From Desulfovibrio desulfuricans (GTDB taxonomy: Bacteria > Desulfobacterota > Desulfovibrionia > Desulfovibrionales > Desulfovibrionaceae): 64,000 nucleotides of DNA. Positions 1 to 8,182 of the stretch are shown here, piece by piece. The stretch's first letter is position 1; every line of letters begins with the position of its first letter. A program made the translations under genes and the position numbers. The notes beneath the pieces were generated by a model. The model was not told where the DNA came from, searched no databases, and saw only the letters and a program-made list of their open reading frames with translations. The stretch lies in the NCBI RefSeq assembly GCF_024460775.1, contig NZ_JANFYZ010000002.1:156954-220953 (forward strand), written 5' to 3'.

Positions 1-76
1 CTGGGAGACTAGGATGCTCAACGGCACGTTCTACGTCTTTGCAGGCAGGACGCGCATCAAGCAAAACGGAGGCCGC

Positions 77-1348
77 ATGAAGGCGGAAATAATATCGGTC
101 GGCACAGAACTCCTGCTGGGGCATACGGTCAATACGGATGCAACCCATGTGGCGCGGGAGCTTTCTGCGCTGGGGATGGATCTTTTACAGGTGCACACCG
201 TGGGCGACAACCCGCAACGGCTGGAGAAAGCCCTGCGCGAGGCCCTGGAACGCGCGGAAGTCGTTATAACCACCGGCGGCCTTGGCCCCACGGAAGACGA
301 TCTGACCAAGGAAACAGTAGCCCTGGTGGCCGAAGCGCCACTTGAGGAACATGCAGACAGCATGGCGCGGTTGCGGGAGTATTTCGGCACGCGCCCCATG
401 TCGGCCAATCAGGCCAAACAGGCCATGTTGCCGCGCGGATCCGTGGCTTTCCCCAATCTGGTGGGCACTGCCCCCGGCTGCGCCACCCCTGCGGGCGAGG
501 GGCGCTGGGTGCTCATGCTGCCTGGGCCTCCATCCGAACTGCTGCCCATGCTGCACGACAGCGCCGTGCCCTTTTTGCGGAGCATGAGCGGGTCGGTCAT
601 TTCTTCGTTCATGGTAAAGACCTTTGGCATAGGCGAGGGCGTGGCGGCCTTGCGCATTGCGGGGCTGACTGGCAGTGCCAATCCCACGGCGGCAACCTAT
701 GCGGGCGATGCGGAAATGTTTGTGCGGGTAACGGCCAAGGCGCAGGATGCCGCCGCTGCCGAGGCTCTGGCTGCCCCCATGGTGGCGGAGGTGCGCAAAC
801 TGCTGGGGCACTTTGTGTACGGCGTGAATGTTGCGGGGCTGGAGACGGTGGTGGTGCAGGAACTGGCGCTTCAGGGCAAAAAACTTGCAACTGCGGAATC
901 CTGCACCGGCGGCCTGCTGGCCAAGCGCATCACGGACCAGCCCGGCGCATCGGATGTTTTTGGCTATGGTATGGTAACCTACGCCAACGAAGCCAAGGAG
1001 CGGCTGCTCGGCGTGCCGCACGATATGCTGTGCGCGCACGGGGCCGTCAGCCCGGAGGTGGCGCGGGCCATGGCCCAGGGCGCGCGCAAGTACAGCGGCG
1101 CAGATTATGGCATTGGCATTACGGGCGTGGCCGGGCCCGGCGGCGGCACGCCGCAAAAGCCTGTGGGCCTTGTGTACATTGCCCTGAGTGATGCGGAGCA
1201 TGTCTGGCTGCGCGTCATGCGCCCGCAAGGACGTTATCTGGGCCGCGACTGGACGCGCCGCCTGGCCTCAAGCCATGCGCTGGACATGCTGCGCCGCCGT
1301 CTTGCCGATCTGCCAGTTGAAGATCAGTGGAGTCTGGATCAGGCCTAG
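77..1348 (+). CDS. cinA: CinA-family protein (competence/damage-inducible protein; NMN deamidase type)
   Basis: This 423-residue protein has an N-terminal molybdopterin-binding (MoaB/CinA) fold and a C-terminal CinA deamidase domain. The N-terminus reads MKAEIISVGTELLLGHT, and a TTGGLGPTEDDLT segment follows near residue 75. The C-terminal domain begins near residue 265 with a TAESCTGGLL motif and contains GITGVAGPGGGTPQKPVG. In the family the C-terminal domain hydrolyses nicotinamide mononucleotide to nicotinate mononucleotide in pyridine-nucleotide recycling, while the N-terminal domain is linked to ADP-ribose hydrolysis. I chose the ATG at 77 because a CGGAGG ribosome site lies just upstream and family proteins begin here; an in-frame ATG at 14 would add an unsupported leader. 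The gene is followed by a strong terminator and faces the DUF190 gene. Confidence 0.93.
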   Translation: MKAEIISVGTELLLGHTVNTDATHVARELSALGMDLLQVHTVGDNPQRLEKALREALERAEVVITTGGLGPTEDDLTKETVALVAEAPLEEHADSMARLREYFGTRPMSANQAKQAMLPRGSVAFPNLVGTAPGCATPAGEGRWVLMLPGPPSELLPMLHDSAVPFLRSMSGSVISSFMVKTFGIGEGVAALRIAGLTGSANPTAATYAGDAEMFVRVTAKAQDAAAAEALAAPMVAEVRKLLGHFVYGVNVAGLETVVVQELALQGKKLATAESCTGGLLAKRITDQPGASDVFGYGMVTYANEAKERLLGVPHDMLCAHGAVSPEVARAMAQGARKYSGADYGIGITGVAGPGGGTPQKPVGLVYIALSDAEHVWLRVMRPQGRYLGRDWTRRLASSHALDMLRRRLADLPVEDQWSLDQA

Positions 1349-1370
1349 TTTTTTGTCTGTCGATGCTGTG

Positions 1371-1415
1371 AACCCCCGGCGGATGTGGTCTGAGAGGCCG
1401 TTTCCGCCGGGGGTT
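1371..1415. terminator. Hairpin terminator between cinA and the DUF190 gene
   Basis: A 13-bp GC-rich inverted repeat (AACCCCCGGCGGA and its complement) is followed on the plus strand by TTCTTTATT. It lies between two convergent genes, so it probably ends cinA transcription and may act in both directions. Confidence 0.75.
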
Positions 1416-1444
1416 CTTTATTGGGAGGGCGGTTCTGCCTGCGG

Positions 1445-1777
1445 TCAGGCGGGCTGATTTTTTCCCGAGCAGGTGATGCCAAATTCCACAGGGATTTTCA
1501 TATAGAAGATTTGCAGATTTTCCTGCTCAATGCGGGCAAAAAGCTGCTCGCTGTGTTCCGGGCTCACGGCCATGGTTACCTCCATGGGCTGCTCGCCCAC
1601 ATCAAAAAAGCGTGCGCTGTGGTATTTGCCGTCGCGCCCGTAACCACCTTGCGCCGCGGCAAAGGTTGCGCCCTCAACGCCAATGGCCTTTGCTTCCTTA
1701 AGCAGCCATTCCGCAATGCTCATGTGCCCGTGCGAGCGCCCCTGCTGCGTATAAAATGTCAGTTTGTAGCCGTTCAT
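1445..1777 (-). CDS. DUF190 family protein (CrcB-associated)
   Basis: This 110-residue soluble protein matches the DUF190 family: MNGYKLTFYTQQGRSH at the start, a central GATFAAAQGGYGRDGKYHSARFFD segment split by a Gly-rich turn, and a short conserved C-terminus. The fold is ferredoxin-like and related to PII-type regulators. The biochemical function is not established. It lies 9 bases downstream of crcB and behind the same fluoride riboswitch, so it is probably co-transcribed and has an accessory or regulatory role in fluoride export. That role is inferred from context only. Confidence 0.85.
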   Translation of the reverse strand: MNGYKLTFYTQQGRSHGHMSIAEWLLKEAKAIGVEGATFAAAQGGYGRDGKYHSARFFDVGEQPMEVTMAVSPEHSEQLFARIEQENLQIFYMKIPVEFGITCSGKNQPA

Positions 1778-1786
1778 GGCCTGCTC

Positions 1787-2176
1787 CTAACGAAAGAGGG
1801 ATTTGAGAAGCGAAACTGCGCCAAGGCCCATGAAAAAACAGATCAGCGAGCCGCAGACGTGCAGGGTTATGGCCCCGGCGGCCATGCCTATGCGTTGTTC
1901 CTGCAGCAGGGTGCCGATCTCTGCCGTGAAGGTGGAAAAGGTGGTGAGGCCGCCAAGAAAACCGGTGATGATAAGCAGCCGCCATTCGGGGGCCAGACCG
2001 GGCAGCGAGTTGAACACGCCCAGCGAAAGCCCGATGCCGAACCCGCCGAGGAAATTGGCGGCCACCGTACCAAGCGGAATAGCCGGAAAGATGGAATTGA
2101 GCAGCATTGAAAGCACCCAGCGAAGGCAGGCCCCGGCCCCGGCCCCCAATGTGATGACAAGAACGTTTTTGACCAT
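1787..2176 (-). CDS. crcB: Fluoride ion channel CrcB (Fluc)
   Basis: This 129-residue membrane protein has four predicted transmembrane helices and the family hallmarks [13 protein letters not shown] near residue 10, [14 protein letters not shown] near 36 and [12 protein letters not shown] near 73. Fluc proteins work as dual-topology dimers that let toxic fluoride leave the cytoplasm. The length is normal for the family. A fluoride riboswitch with a terminator lies about 100 bases upstream on the same strand, which independently supports the assignment. The DUF190 gene follows 9 bases downstream, giving a two-gene fluoride-resistance operon. Confidence 0.95.
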   Translation of the reverse strand: MVKNVLVITLGAGAGACLRWVLSMLLNSIFPAIPLGTVAANFLGGFGIGLSLGVFNSLPGLAPEWRLLIITGFLGGLTTFSTFTAEIGTLLQEQRIGMAAGAITLHVCGSLICFFMGLGAVSLLKSLFR

Positions 2177-2271
2177 GCGTCAATCCGTTATGCAGTGCAG
2201 GTATGGCTGTTAACGGCCCATGCTGCCCGCGTTTTCATGCTTGCCGATGTCAGCGGTAATGCCCCGGCGTT

Positions 2272-2382
2272 GAATAAAAAAAGCAACCGCGCTTGGGCGC
2301 GGTCGCAAAATAGTCTACCAACGCCCTGGCCCTGGTAGGAGTTATCAGCAAATGCGGTTCAAGGGGAACTCCATCCCCTGAG
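2272..2382 (-). promoter_or_regulatory. Fluoride riboswitch (crcB motif) with terminator expression platform
   Basis: Reading the minus strand from about 2380, the aptamer contains GGGGATGGAGTTCCCC, then AACCGC, then GCTGATAACTCCTACC, in the order and spacing of the crcB/fluoride aptamer. It is followed by a GC-rich hairpin (positions 2283-2306, nine of ten pairs matched) and a run of T (2274-2282), which is a typical intrinsic terminator. The element lies 96 bases upstream of crcB. Fluoride binding would be expected to prevent termination and turn on crcB and the DUF190 gene. Confidence 0.9.
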
Positions 2383-2452
2383 TGATTTCTACATCTGCCG
2401 GGGCCGCAAGTAAACCCGTTTTCGCCGCAAGGGCACCGCATTCACTGCAATG

Positions 2453-3394
2453 TCAGCCCTGCTTTTTATCCCGGCTGCACAGGCGGTAATAAAACAGCAG
2501 CACGTACAGGGGGGCCAGGTAGGCTGCAGCCATGATCGCTTCTGTAGCGCTGAAAAATTCCATGCACACGATCATGACCAGCACGTTGTTGATAACGCCG
2601 AACGAAATCTGAAAGGCCATGCCCACCTGCCTGCTCATGCGGCGGGCCAGGGGGATGGCGGCAAGCGTCATGACGAGGCAGAGCAGGGAGGCCGCGCCCA
2701 GCGATTTGAGCAGCAGCTCGGGCGATTGGCGCAGCAGGTCGCCGTAGTGGCTGAAAATGGCAATGTTGGAAACCACGATGGACACGGTTATGAGCGGGAA
2801 CTGCCAGCGCAAAAGCAGGTTGCGCAGTCCGTCAAGGTGGATGCGCGTAAGGTGCGCGGCGGCAAAGGGCACAAGAATGGTCACGCAGAGCGACACGCTC
2901 ATGTGCCCAAGTTCCAGATGCGCGGGCATGTTGAGCGGCTCAAGCCCAAGCAGGCGCAGCCCGGCATCCGTAGCGGAAAGCACGGCGGGCAGGCTTGCGG
3001 GCAGTAGCAGTGACGTGGCGATGTTGGCCACAAGAATAAGCGCCGTATTGGCCCCCACCATAAGCGAAAAAACAGCGGCCATGACCCCCACGGGCGCCGC
3101 CCCCAGCAGAAAGGCCCCCAGCGCAAACTGGGGCATGCACAGGCGGAAGACCGCAAGGCACAGCAGCGGCAGCACCGCAAGCCGCAGGGCCACCAGAAAG
3201 CAGAGTGTGCCCTTCATGTGGCGTATTTCGCGCATCAGGGCTTCCATGCCCACAGCCAGAAAACTCATATAAAGCATAAAAATGAGGATAAGGCGCGGCA
3301 TCGCGGCAAGCGGTTCTGCCGCCTGGGGCAGAAAAACGCCCGCCGCCATGGAAAGCAGCGAAGAAAGGACCATGATAAGGTCGCGGGAATTCAT
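2453..3394 (-). CDS. BASS-family (bile acid:sodium symporter-like) membrane transporter
   Basis: This 313-residue protein is almost entirely hydrophobic, with about nine or ten transmembrane segments and short loops. The pattern fits the bile acid:sodium symporter / Arsenical-resistance-like superfamily: an early FLPQAAEPLAAMPRLILIFMLY segment broken by a Pro, and a central GAAPVGVMAAVFSLMVGAN unwound-helix region. In the family these carriers move organic anions, often with sodium. The substrate cannot be told from sequence. It stands alone, and its 3' end is 71 bases from the fluoride riboswitch of the next operon. The BASS assignment is moderate; a related auxin/arsenite carrier fold is the main alternative. 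Confidence 0.65.
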   Translation of the reverse strand: MNSRDLIMVLSSLLSMAAGVFLPQAAEPLAAMPRLILIFMLYMSFLAVGMEALMREIRHMKGTLCFLVALRLAVLPLLCLAVFRLCMPQFALGAFLLGAAPVGVMAAVFSLMVGANTALILVANIATSLLLPASLPAVLSATDAGLRLLGLEPLNMPAHLELGHMSVSLCVTILVPFAAAHLTRIHLDGLRNLLLRWQFPLITVSIVVSNIAIFSHYGDLLRQSPELLLKSLGAASLLCLVMTLAAIPLARRMSRQVGMAFQISFGVINNVLVMIVCMEFFSATEAIMAAAYLAPLYVLLFYYRLCSRDKKQG

Positions 3395-3423
3395 AAAGCC
3401 TCAACTTTTTCGCCACACTGCCC

Positions 3424-3463
3424 AACAAGCCTGCCCTTGGCAAGTCCCATGGGCAGGCTTGTT
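3424..3463. terminator. Inverted repeat, probable terminator or RNA stabiliser
   Basis: A perfect 13-bp inverted repeat (AACAAGCCTGCCC and its complement) with a 14-base loop lies between the 3' end of the 5'-nucleotidase gene and the start of the BASS transporter gene. No clear T run follows on either strand, so a terminator role is likely but not proven. Confidence 0.5.
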
Positions 3464-3547
3464 CTGCTACACTCAGGCACGCGTGGCATGGTCAGGCATC
3501 TGTGCGCATGGAGCCGCGCGGCGGTTCAGCCTGCACGCATGCAGCAA

Positions 3548-5179
3548 TCAGTTCGTCTGTCGGATCAGGCGGTCTGGCGGCAAGGCCGTCAGCGGGCTGA
3601 ATTTTTTGATGTATGCCGCCAGCACGTCCACATCCACCGGGTCGGGGGCTTCCACTGGCGATCCCTTGGCAAGCATGGCGTAGCCATCGCCCCGACGTTC
3701 CAGATAATCCACAAGAACCACCCGGTAGCGGGCGGCAGGGTCAAGGGGGCGCGCGGCTCCGCCCGCGTCCAGCAGCTCTGCGCGCACAATGCGTTTGCCG
3801 GACGGCAGAGCGGGATTATACACGTAGCGCAGCCCCGCCGTGTGCAGCAGGGGCGATCCCACGCCTTTGTAGTCGGCCACGCCGTGTTCCAGCGCTGCCA
3901 GCAGTTGCTCGCCGCTGAAATCGCGAATGATGACCTTGTTGCCAAAGGGCAGCACGGCCAGCATGTCGCCAAGGTTCAGCGCTCCCTGCCGCAGAGGGGC
4001 GCGCAGCCCCCCGCCGTTGATAATGGCGGCCTGCGCTCCGTAGCTGCGGCCATAATCCAGCATGGAATCGGTCGCGATGAGGCCGGAAAGGCATTCACCT
4101 ATGCGGCACTGGTGCAGGCCGTCAGGCGCATTCAGGTTGTTCTGCCCCACGGTAACGGAGGTGAAGGCTTCCAGCTTTTGAGCATACTGGGCGATCTTGG
4201 CTTCCACGGCCGGGTCGGGCGGAATGGAGGCATCCAGAGGCAGGGCCTCGCCCTGCCAGCGCACGGGGACGCCCTGCGCGTCAAAAGTCACGTCGAGCTG
4301 GCCCAGATACTTGGCAAGCGCCCCGGCAGTGACCACCAGAACAGGCTTGCCCGAGGGCGAATGCTCCACAATAGGGTACGGCCCCTTGGATGATTTTGGG
4401 CCAAGGTAGTCGTGGGTATGACCGCCCACAATAATATCCACGCCGTCCACGCTGCGGGCCAGTTCCAGATCCTTTGGCAGGCCAAGATGCGTCACGGCTA
4501 TGATGTGCCGCACACCCTGCTTTTCCAGCTCCGCCACGGCCTTTTTCAGCGTGGTTTCGCTCTTGTAGAACCAGGTTTCTGGGCAGGCCGCAGAAAGCGT
4601 ACGCACACTTGGGTTGGCAAGCCCCACAATACCCACCTTGACCCCGCGCACTTCCTTGATGATCCATGGGCGGAACGGCGTTCCGCGCAGGGGGCAGCCG
4701 GGGCGGGCATCCAGATTGGCGGCCAGCACGGGATAGGGCTGCGCCCGCACAAATCCGGCAGTGGCCTCGCAGCCGTCGTCAAATTCGTGGTTGCCCAGCG
4801 TCATGGCGTCATAGGGCATCAGGCTGTTGATGTCGGCCAGCATGGGCCACTTGTTGGCGGTAAAAAACAGGGTGCCCTGAAACTGGTCGCCCGCGTCCAC
4901 GGCCAGCACGTTGTCGTGCTCCGCGCGGGCGCGCTTCATGGCTGTGGCAAGGCGGGCAAAACCGCCCGTGCAGCCCTCGGATTTCAGGCAGGCGTTGCCG
5001 TGGGCATCCCTTCCCGCAAGGTAGGAGTGCAGGTCGTTGGTGTGCAGCAAGAGCAGTTCGAGGCCCGCCTTTTCCTGAGCATGGCAGGGCAGGGAATCCA
5101 GCAAAAAGCCCGTAAACAGGCTGGCCCATAAAAACAGGGCCAGTGCGGAAAAACGGAATCGCAACAGGAATGACGCCAT
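3548..5179 (-). CDS. Secreted 5'-nucleotidase / 2',3'-cyclic phosphodiesterase-type metallophosphatase (UshA family)
   Basis: The protein has an N-terminal signal peptide (hydrophobic core ALALFLWASLFTGFLL, cleavage near PCHA), then a calcineurin-like metallophosphatase domain and a C-terminal 5'-nucleotidase domain. The metal-binding motifs are all present: HTNDLHS, DAGDQFQGT, GNHEFDDG, THLG and GGHTHDY. The C-terminal domain has INGGGLRAPL and the substrate-stacking region FGNKV. Family members dephosphorylate extracellular nucleotides in the periplasm to recover nucleosides and phosphate. I chose the ATG at 5179 because it begins the signal peptide directly and has GGGG upstream; the ATG at 5212 adds 11 residues with no clear ribosome site. 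It is a single-gene unit. Confidence 0.88.
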   Translation of the reverse strand: MASFLLRFRFSALALFLWASLFTGFLLDSLPCHAQEKAGLELLLLHTNDLHSYLAGRDAHGNACLKSEGCTGGFARLATAMKRARAEHDNVLAVDAGDQFQGTLFFTANKWPMLADINSLMPYDAMTLGNHEFDDGCEATAGFVRAQPYPVLAANLDARPGCPLRGTPFRPWIIKEVRGVKVGIVGLANPSVRTLSAACPETWFYKSETTLKKAVAELEKQGVRHIIAVTHLGLPKDLELARSVDGVDIIVGGHTHDYLGPKSSKGPYPIVEHSPSGKPVLVVTAGALAKYLGQLDVTFDAQGVPVRWQGEALPLDASIPPDPAVEAKIAQYAQKLEAFTSVTVGQNNLNAPDGLHQCRIGECLSGLIATDSMLDYGRSYGAQAAIINGGGLRAPLRQGALNLGDMLAVLPFGNKVIIRDFSGEQLLAALEHGVADYKGVGSPLLHTAGLRYVYNPALPSGKRIVRAELLDAGGAARPLDPAARYRVVLVDYLERRGDGYAMLAKGSPVEAPDPVDVDVLAAYIKKFSPLTALPPDRLIRQTN

Positions 5180-5275
5180 GATTTGCCCCCTGATGGAGTG
5201 TGCAGCGCGCATAGGCGTTGATGTGTAGTGTAAACGGAGTGCAGCGCAGCTTATAGCAGTTTATGGATGCAATGA

Positions 5276-5833
5276 CTAACGGCTCTGACTGATGGCCGCG
5301 CACAGTTCCTGCGTGCTGCGTACCTGAGCGAATACCTGCCCAAGGGCGGCCATGTACGCTGTCTGCACATCGGCGGCGCATACGGTTTTGCCATCGTGCG
5401 CAAGATCGCGGGTGGCACAGGCATCGTGGGCAAGATGGCAGGTGAAGCCAAGGTCAAAGGCGGCGCGGGTGGTGGTATCCACGCACATGTGGGTCATCAT
5501 GCCCGCTATGGCGATGTCCGTGATATTCTGCGCCTGGAGCAGACCAAGCAGGGGGGTGTCGCGGAAGGAATTGGGAAAGTGCTTTTCCACCACGGTCTCG
5601 CCCGTCAGAGGAGCAAGACTTTCATGAATAAGCGCCCCGGTTGTGCCGGGCAGAAAAAACGTGGCAGTGGGCGCAAGAGAAATATGCTGTACATGAAAAA
5701 CAGGTTTTCCAGCCTTGCGAAAAGCCTTGAGCAGCAGGGCGGCATTACTGGCCGCTGCCTCGCTGCCGCAAAGCTCCATCTTGCCGCCGGGGAAGTAATC
5801 GTTCTGAATATCTATGATTATAAGAGCCTGCAT
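5276..5833 (-). CDS. Isochorismatase-family cysteine hydrolase
   Basis: This 185-residue cytoplasmic hydrolase has the isochorismatase/nicotinamidase fold. It starts MQALIIIDIQNDYFPGGK, where the Asp of the DxQNDY motif is one catalytic residue. The Lys is in VVEKHFPNSF and the nucleophilic Cys in AIAGMMTHMCVDTTTRAAFD, so the catalytic triad is intact. The cis-peptide GMMTHMC segment is typical of the YcaC/ycaC-like and pyrazinamidase-like branches. The substrate is uncertain. The ORF is open upstream to 6079, but the protein family starts at MQAL, so I place the start at 5833. It is divergent from the FmdE-type gene. Confidence 0.85.
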   Translation of the reverse strand: MQALIIIDIQNDYFPGGKMELCGSEAAASNAALLLKAFRKAGKPVFHVQHISLAPTATFFLPGTTGALIHESLAPLTGETVVEKHFPNSFRDTPLLGLLQAQNITDIAIAGMMTHMCVDTTTRAAFDLGFTCHLAHDACATRDLAHDGKTVCAADVQTAYMAALGQVFAQVRSTQELCAAISQSR

Positions 5834-6077
5834 GTGAGGTGCCTCATGCGGATATGCCGCCCAAAAGGTTAGCGCGGAATGCTGGTGCATGAATCTGACC
5901 GTGTGCAACCGATAGCAGTCCGCGCTCTGCCGGGTCAAGCACTGCTGCCGCGCGTACTTGACGCTGGCCGGCAAATGATGCCAAGTGACGGAAGGCATTT
6001 TGCCTCTCGGTGCAGCCATCCTGCCTGCGCACCCCACCTTATCTTCCGCACACGGCGGGCAGCACGACGGAATACCC

Positions 6078-6659
6078 ATGAATATCGGCGCGTATACGTT
6101 TTCGCAGTTCCACGGGATCGCAGAGGAGTTTCACGGTTGCGCGGCCCCCGGTCTGCTTATCGGCGGCTATATGGTCGAGCTTGCCAAGGGTATGCTGCCC
6201 GAAGGAACTCTCTTTGAAGCAGTGGCGGAAACCAGCAAATGCCTGCCGGACGCGGTGCAGCTGCTCAGCCTGTGCAGCACGGGCAACAACCGTTTGCATG
6301 TGCGTGATCTGGGACTCTACGCGCTCTCGCTGTACAACAAAAAGACGGGCGTGGGCGTGCGCGTGAGCATAGACCCGGCAAAACTATTCGCCTATCCGGA
6401 AATCCGTAGCTGGTTCATGAAAGAAAAGCCCAAGCATGCGCAGGATATTGTGGAGCTTGAACGGCAAATTGAAGAAGCCGGGTACAGCATCTGCAAGGTG
6501 CAGCGCGTGCAGGTGGACAAGGTTTTTCTGGGACATGGTCATATGGGCACCATCGGCATTTGCCCCCGCTGCGGCGAGGCCTATCCTCTGGATCACGGCC
6601 CGCAGTGCCTTGGCTGCCAGGGGCAGGCTCCCTACACAACGCTTGACCCTGAAAGTTGA
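6078..6659 (+). CDS. FmdE-family protein (formylmethanofuran dehydrogenase subunit E-like) with C-terminal zinc ribbon
   Basis: This 193-residue protein belongs to the FmdE family. The conserved core FHGCAAPGLLIGGYMVELA includes the Gly-rich FmdE signature, and LLSLCSTGNN follows near residue 70. The C-terminus carries a zinc-ribbon-like pattern, CPRCGEAYPL followed by CLGCQG. In methanogens FmdE accompanies tungsten/molybdenum formylmethanofuran dehydrogenase; in sulfate reducers, which lack that pathway, the role is unknown and may concern molybdopterin or metal handling. The ATG at 6078 matches the family N-terminus (MNIGAYTFSQFHG). The next gene overlaps its stop, so the two are probably translated together. 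Confidence 0.8.
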   Translation: MNIGAYTFSQFHGIAEEFHGCAAPGLLIGGYMVELAKGMLPEGTLFEAVAETSKCLPDAVQLLSLCSTGNNRLHVRDLGLYALSLYNKKTGVGVRVSIDPAKLFAYPEIRSWFMKEKPKHAQDIVELERQIEEAGYSICKVQRVQVDKVFLGHGHMGTIGICPRCGEAYPLDHGPQCLGCQGQAPYTTLDPES

Positions 6660-7957
6660 GGCAAAAAACAGTGTTTGATGCTGTAAACAGGGGAAAATCC
6701 CCCAATGTTTCGCGCTGCTCCGACAGCCAGATTCTTTTTGCCGCCGCGCGCAAGGGTGGGGTCACGCTTTGTCTGCTTGCGCTGGCGCTGATTTCTTGTT
6801 TTTCGCCACTGCTGCGATCAGGGGCCTCGGCTGCGCAGGCCGCGCCCGCCAAGACAAGCGCGGGCAGTGCCGCGCCATCGCTGGACGTCATGATCGGCTC
6901 CATGCTCATGCTGGGCTTTCGCGGGGCGGATTTGCCCCAGGGCGATGCCTTTCTTGCGCAGGTGCGCGCCGGGCATGTGGGGCATATTATCCTGTTTGAC
7001 CGGGATGTTACCACAGGCGGGGAACGTAATATCATTTCGCCCCAGCAGGTGCGGCGGCTCACAGCCTCGCTGCGGGCGGCGTCCCCCTGCCCCATGTTCA
7101 TAGCTGTTGACCAGGAGGGCGGACGGGTGCGGCGGCTCAAGCCGCAACGCGGTTTTGCCGATCTGCCTTCCGCCCAGAGCATGGGCGCGGCCAGCCCTGA
7201 GAAAACCCGCGCCATTGCCCGGCAACTGGGCGTGGAACTGGCCTCGCTGGGAATTTCTGTTGATCTGGCCCCGGTGGCGGATGTGAACAGCAACCCCGCC
7301 AATCCGGCCATTGGCGCGCTGGAGCGCAGCTTCAGCCCCAATCCGGCGCTTGTGGCCGCGCACGCTCTGGCCTTTGGGCAGGGGCTGGCGCAGAGCGGCA
7401 TCATCCCAGCGCTCAAGCATTTTCCCGGTCAGGGCGGCGCGCAGAAGGATTCGCATCTGGGGCTGACGGACATCACCCGCAGCTGGAACGCCAAGACTGA
7501 CCTTGCTCCCTACGCACAGGCCTTTGCACAGGGCTGGCCCGGCATGGTGATGCTTGGGCACCTGTACCACAAGGGGCTTGACCCGCAATATCCTGCCACG
7601 CTTTCCCGCGCTGTTGTTGCCGACCTGTTGCGCGGGCGCATGGGCTGGCAGGGCGTGATCATCAGCGACGACATGCAGATGAAGGCCATCACCGACCATT
7701 ACGGCATGGAGCAGGCAATGCTGCTGGCCGTCAACGCCGGGGTGGACATTCTGCTGTTCGGCAATAACCTGTATTGGGACGAAACCCTGCCCCGCAAAGC
7801 CTTTGATGCCTTGCGCGGGCTTGTGGAAAGCGGGCGCATTTCGCGCCAGCGGATCATGGAATCATGGCTGCGCATCACTAACCTGTACGCAAGCCGCGCC
7901 ACTGCCGCCAGGGCCGCCGCCGATGGATTTTCGGCGCTCTATCCCTGGACCAGATAA
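6656..7957 (+). CDS. Exported glycoside hydrolase family 3, beta-N-acetylhexosaminidase (NagZ-like)
   Basis: The protein is about 433 residues and has a GH3 catalytic barrel. Hallmarks are ILFDRDVTTGG, AVDQEGGRVRRL, a KHFPGQG...DSH loop (the DSH His is the acid/base residue in NagZ enzymes) and VIISDDMQMKAI with the nucleophile Asp. The usual KHFPGHG His is Gln here. A hydrophobic stretch near residues 36-55 (LCLLALALISCFSP) indicates export and contains a lipobox-like LISC, so it may be a lipoprotein. NagZ enzymes release GlcNAc from peptidoglycan fragments and are usually cytoplasmic, so an exported form is notable. The start is uncertain: the frame opens at a TTG (6656) overlapping the FmdE-type stop, with no better ATG before the signal. 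Confidence 0.82.
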   Translation: MRQKTVFDAVNRGKSPNVSRCSDSQILFAAARKGGVTLCLLALALISCFSPLLRSGASAAQAAPAKTSAGSAAPSLDVMIGSMLMLGFRGADLPQGDAFLAQVRAGHVGHIILFDRDVTTGGERNIISPQQVRRLTASLRAASPCPMFIAVDQEGGRVRRLKPQRGFADLPSAQSMGAASPEKTRAIARQLGVELASLGISVDLAPVADVNSNPANPAIGALERSFSPNPALVAAHALAFGQGLAQSGIIPALKHFPGQGGAQKDSHLGLTDITRSWNAKTDLAPYAQAFAQGWPGMVMLGHLYHKGLDPQYPATLSRAVVADLLRGRMGWQGVIISDDMQMKAITDHYGMEQAMLLAVNAGVDILLFGNNLYWDETLPRKAFDALRGLVESGRISRQRIMESWLRITNLYASRATAARAAADGFSALYPWTR

Positions 7958-7972
7958 AGCGGCGGAGGTTTT

Positions 7973-8170
7973 ATGGATACATTGATTCTCCTGCTGGTGT
8001 TTGGCGGTATTGCCGCCATATACCTGCTTGCCCTCAAAAAAGGCTGGCTGCCCACAGACCGGCTGAATTGCGGTTGAATACCCTTTGACAAGCAGCGTGC
8101 CCTGCTTGATGACGAAGAACGGCGTTTGCGCAGCAAGGCCAGAAAAGCCGCCCGCAAACAGTGCAAGTAA
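7973..8170 (+). CDS. Candidate small membrane selenoprotein (UGA at codon 35 read as selenocysteine)
   Basis: An ATG with a perfect upstream CGGAGG (7963-7968) opens a 34-codon frame ending at TGA (8075-8077), and the same frame continues for 30 more codons to TAA at 8168. Residues 3-21 form one transmembrane helix (LILLLVFGGIAAIYLLAL). The UGA follows Asn-Cys-Gly, so recoding gives a Cys-Gly-Sec motif of redox type. The tail is a highly charged helix (DDEERRLRSKARKAARKQC). A seven-base-pair hairpin starts 11 bases after the UGA and has G and U in its loop at the SelB-recognised distance. Known: the cell must have selenocysteine machinery, because fdhF in this window needs it. I do not recognise the family. 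Alternatives are a truncated 34-residue peptide or a pseudogene. It lies 15 bases after the GH3 gene, so it is probably in that operon. Confidence 0.6.
8089..8108 (+). promoter_or_regulatory. Putative bacterial SECIS hairpin for the small UGA-containing gene
   Basis: CAAGCAG (8089-8095) pairs with CTGCTTG (8102-8108) around the loop CGTGCC. Counting the UGA as bases 1-3, the loop G and U fall at positions 23 and 24. These are the positions of the SelB-contacting G and U in the classical fdhF SECIS, and the loop starts 18 bases after the UGA in both genes. The bulged U17 of the E. coli element is absent. Confidence 0.55.
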
Positions 8171-8182
8171 TTGATTGAAATC

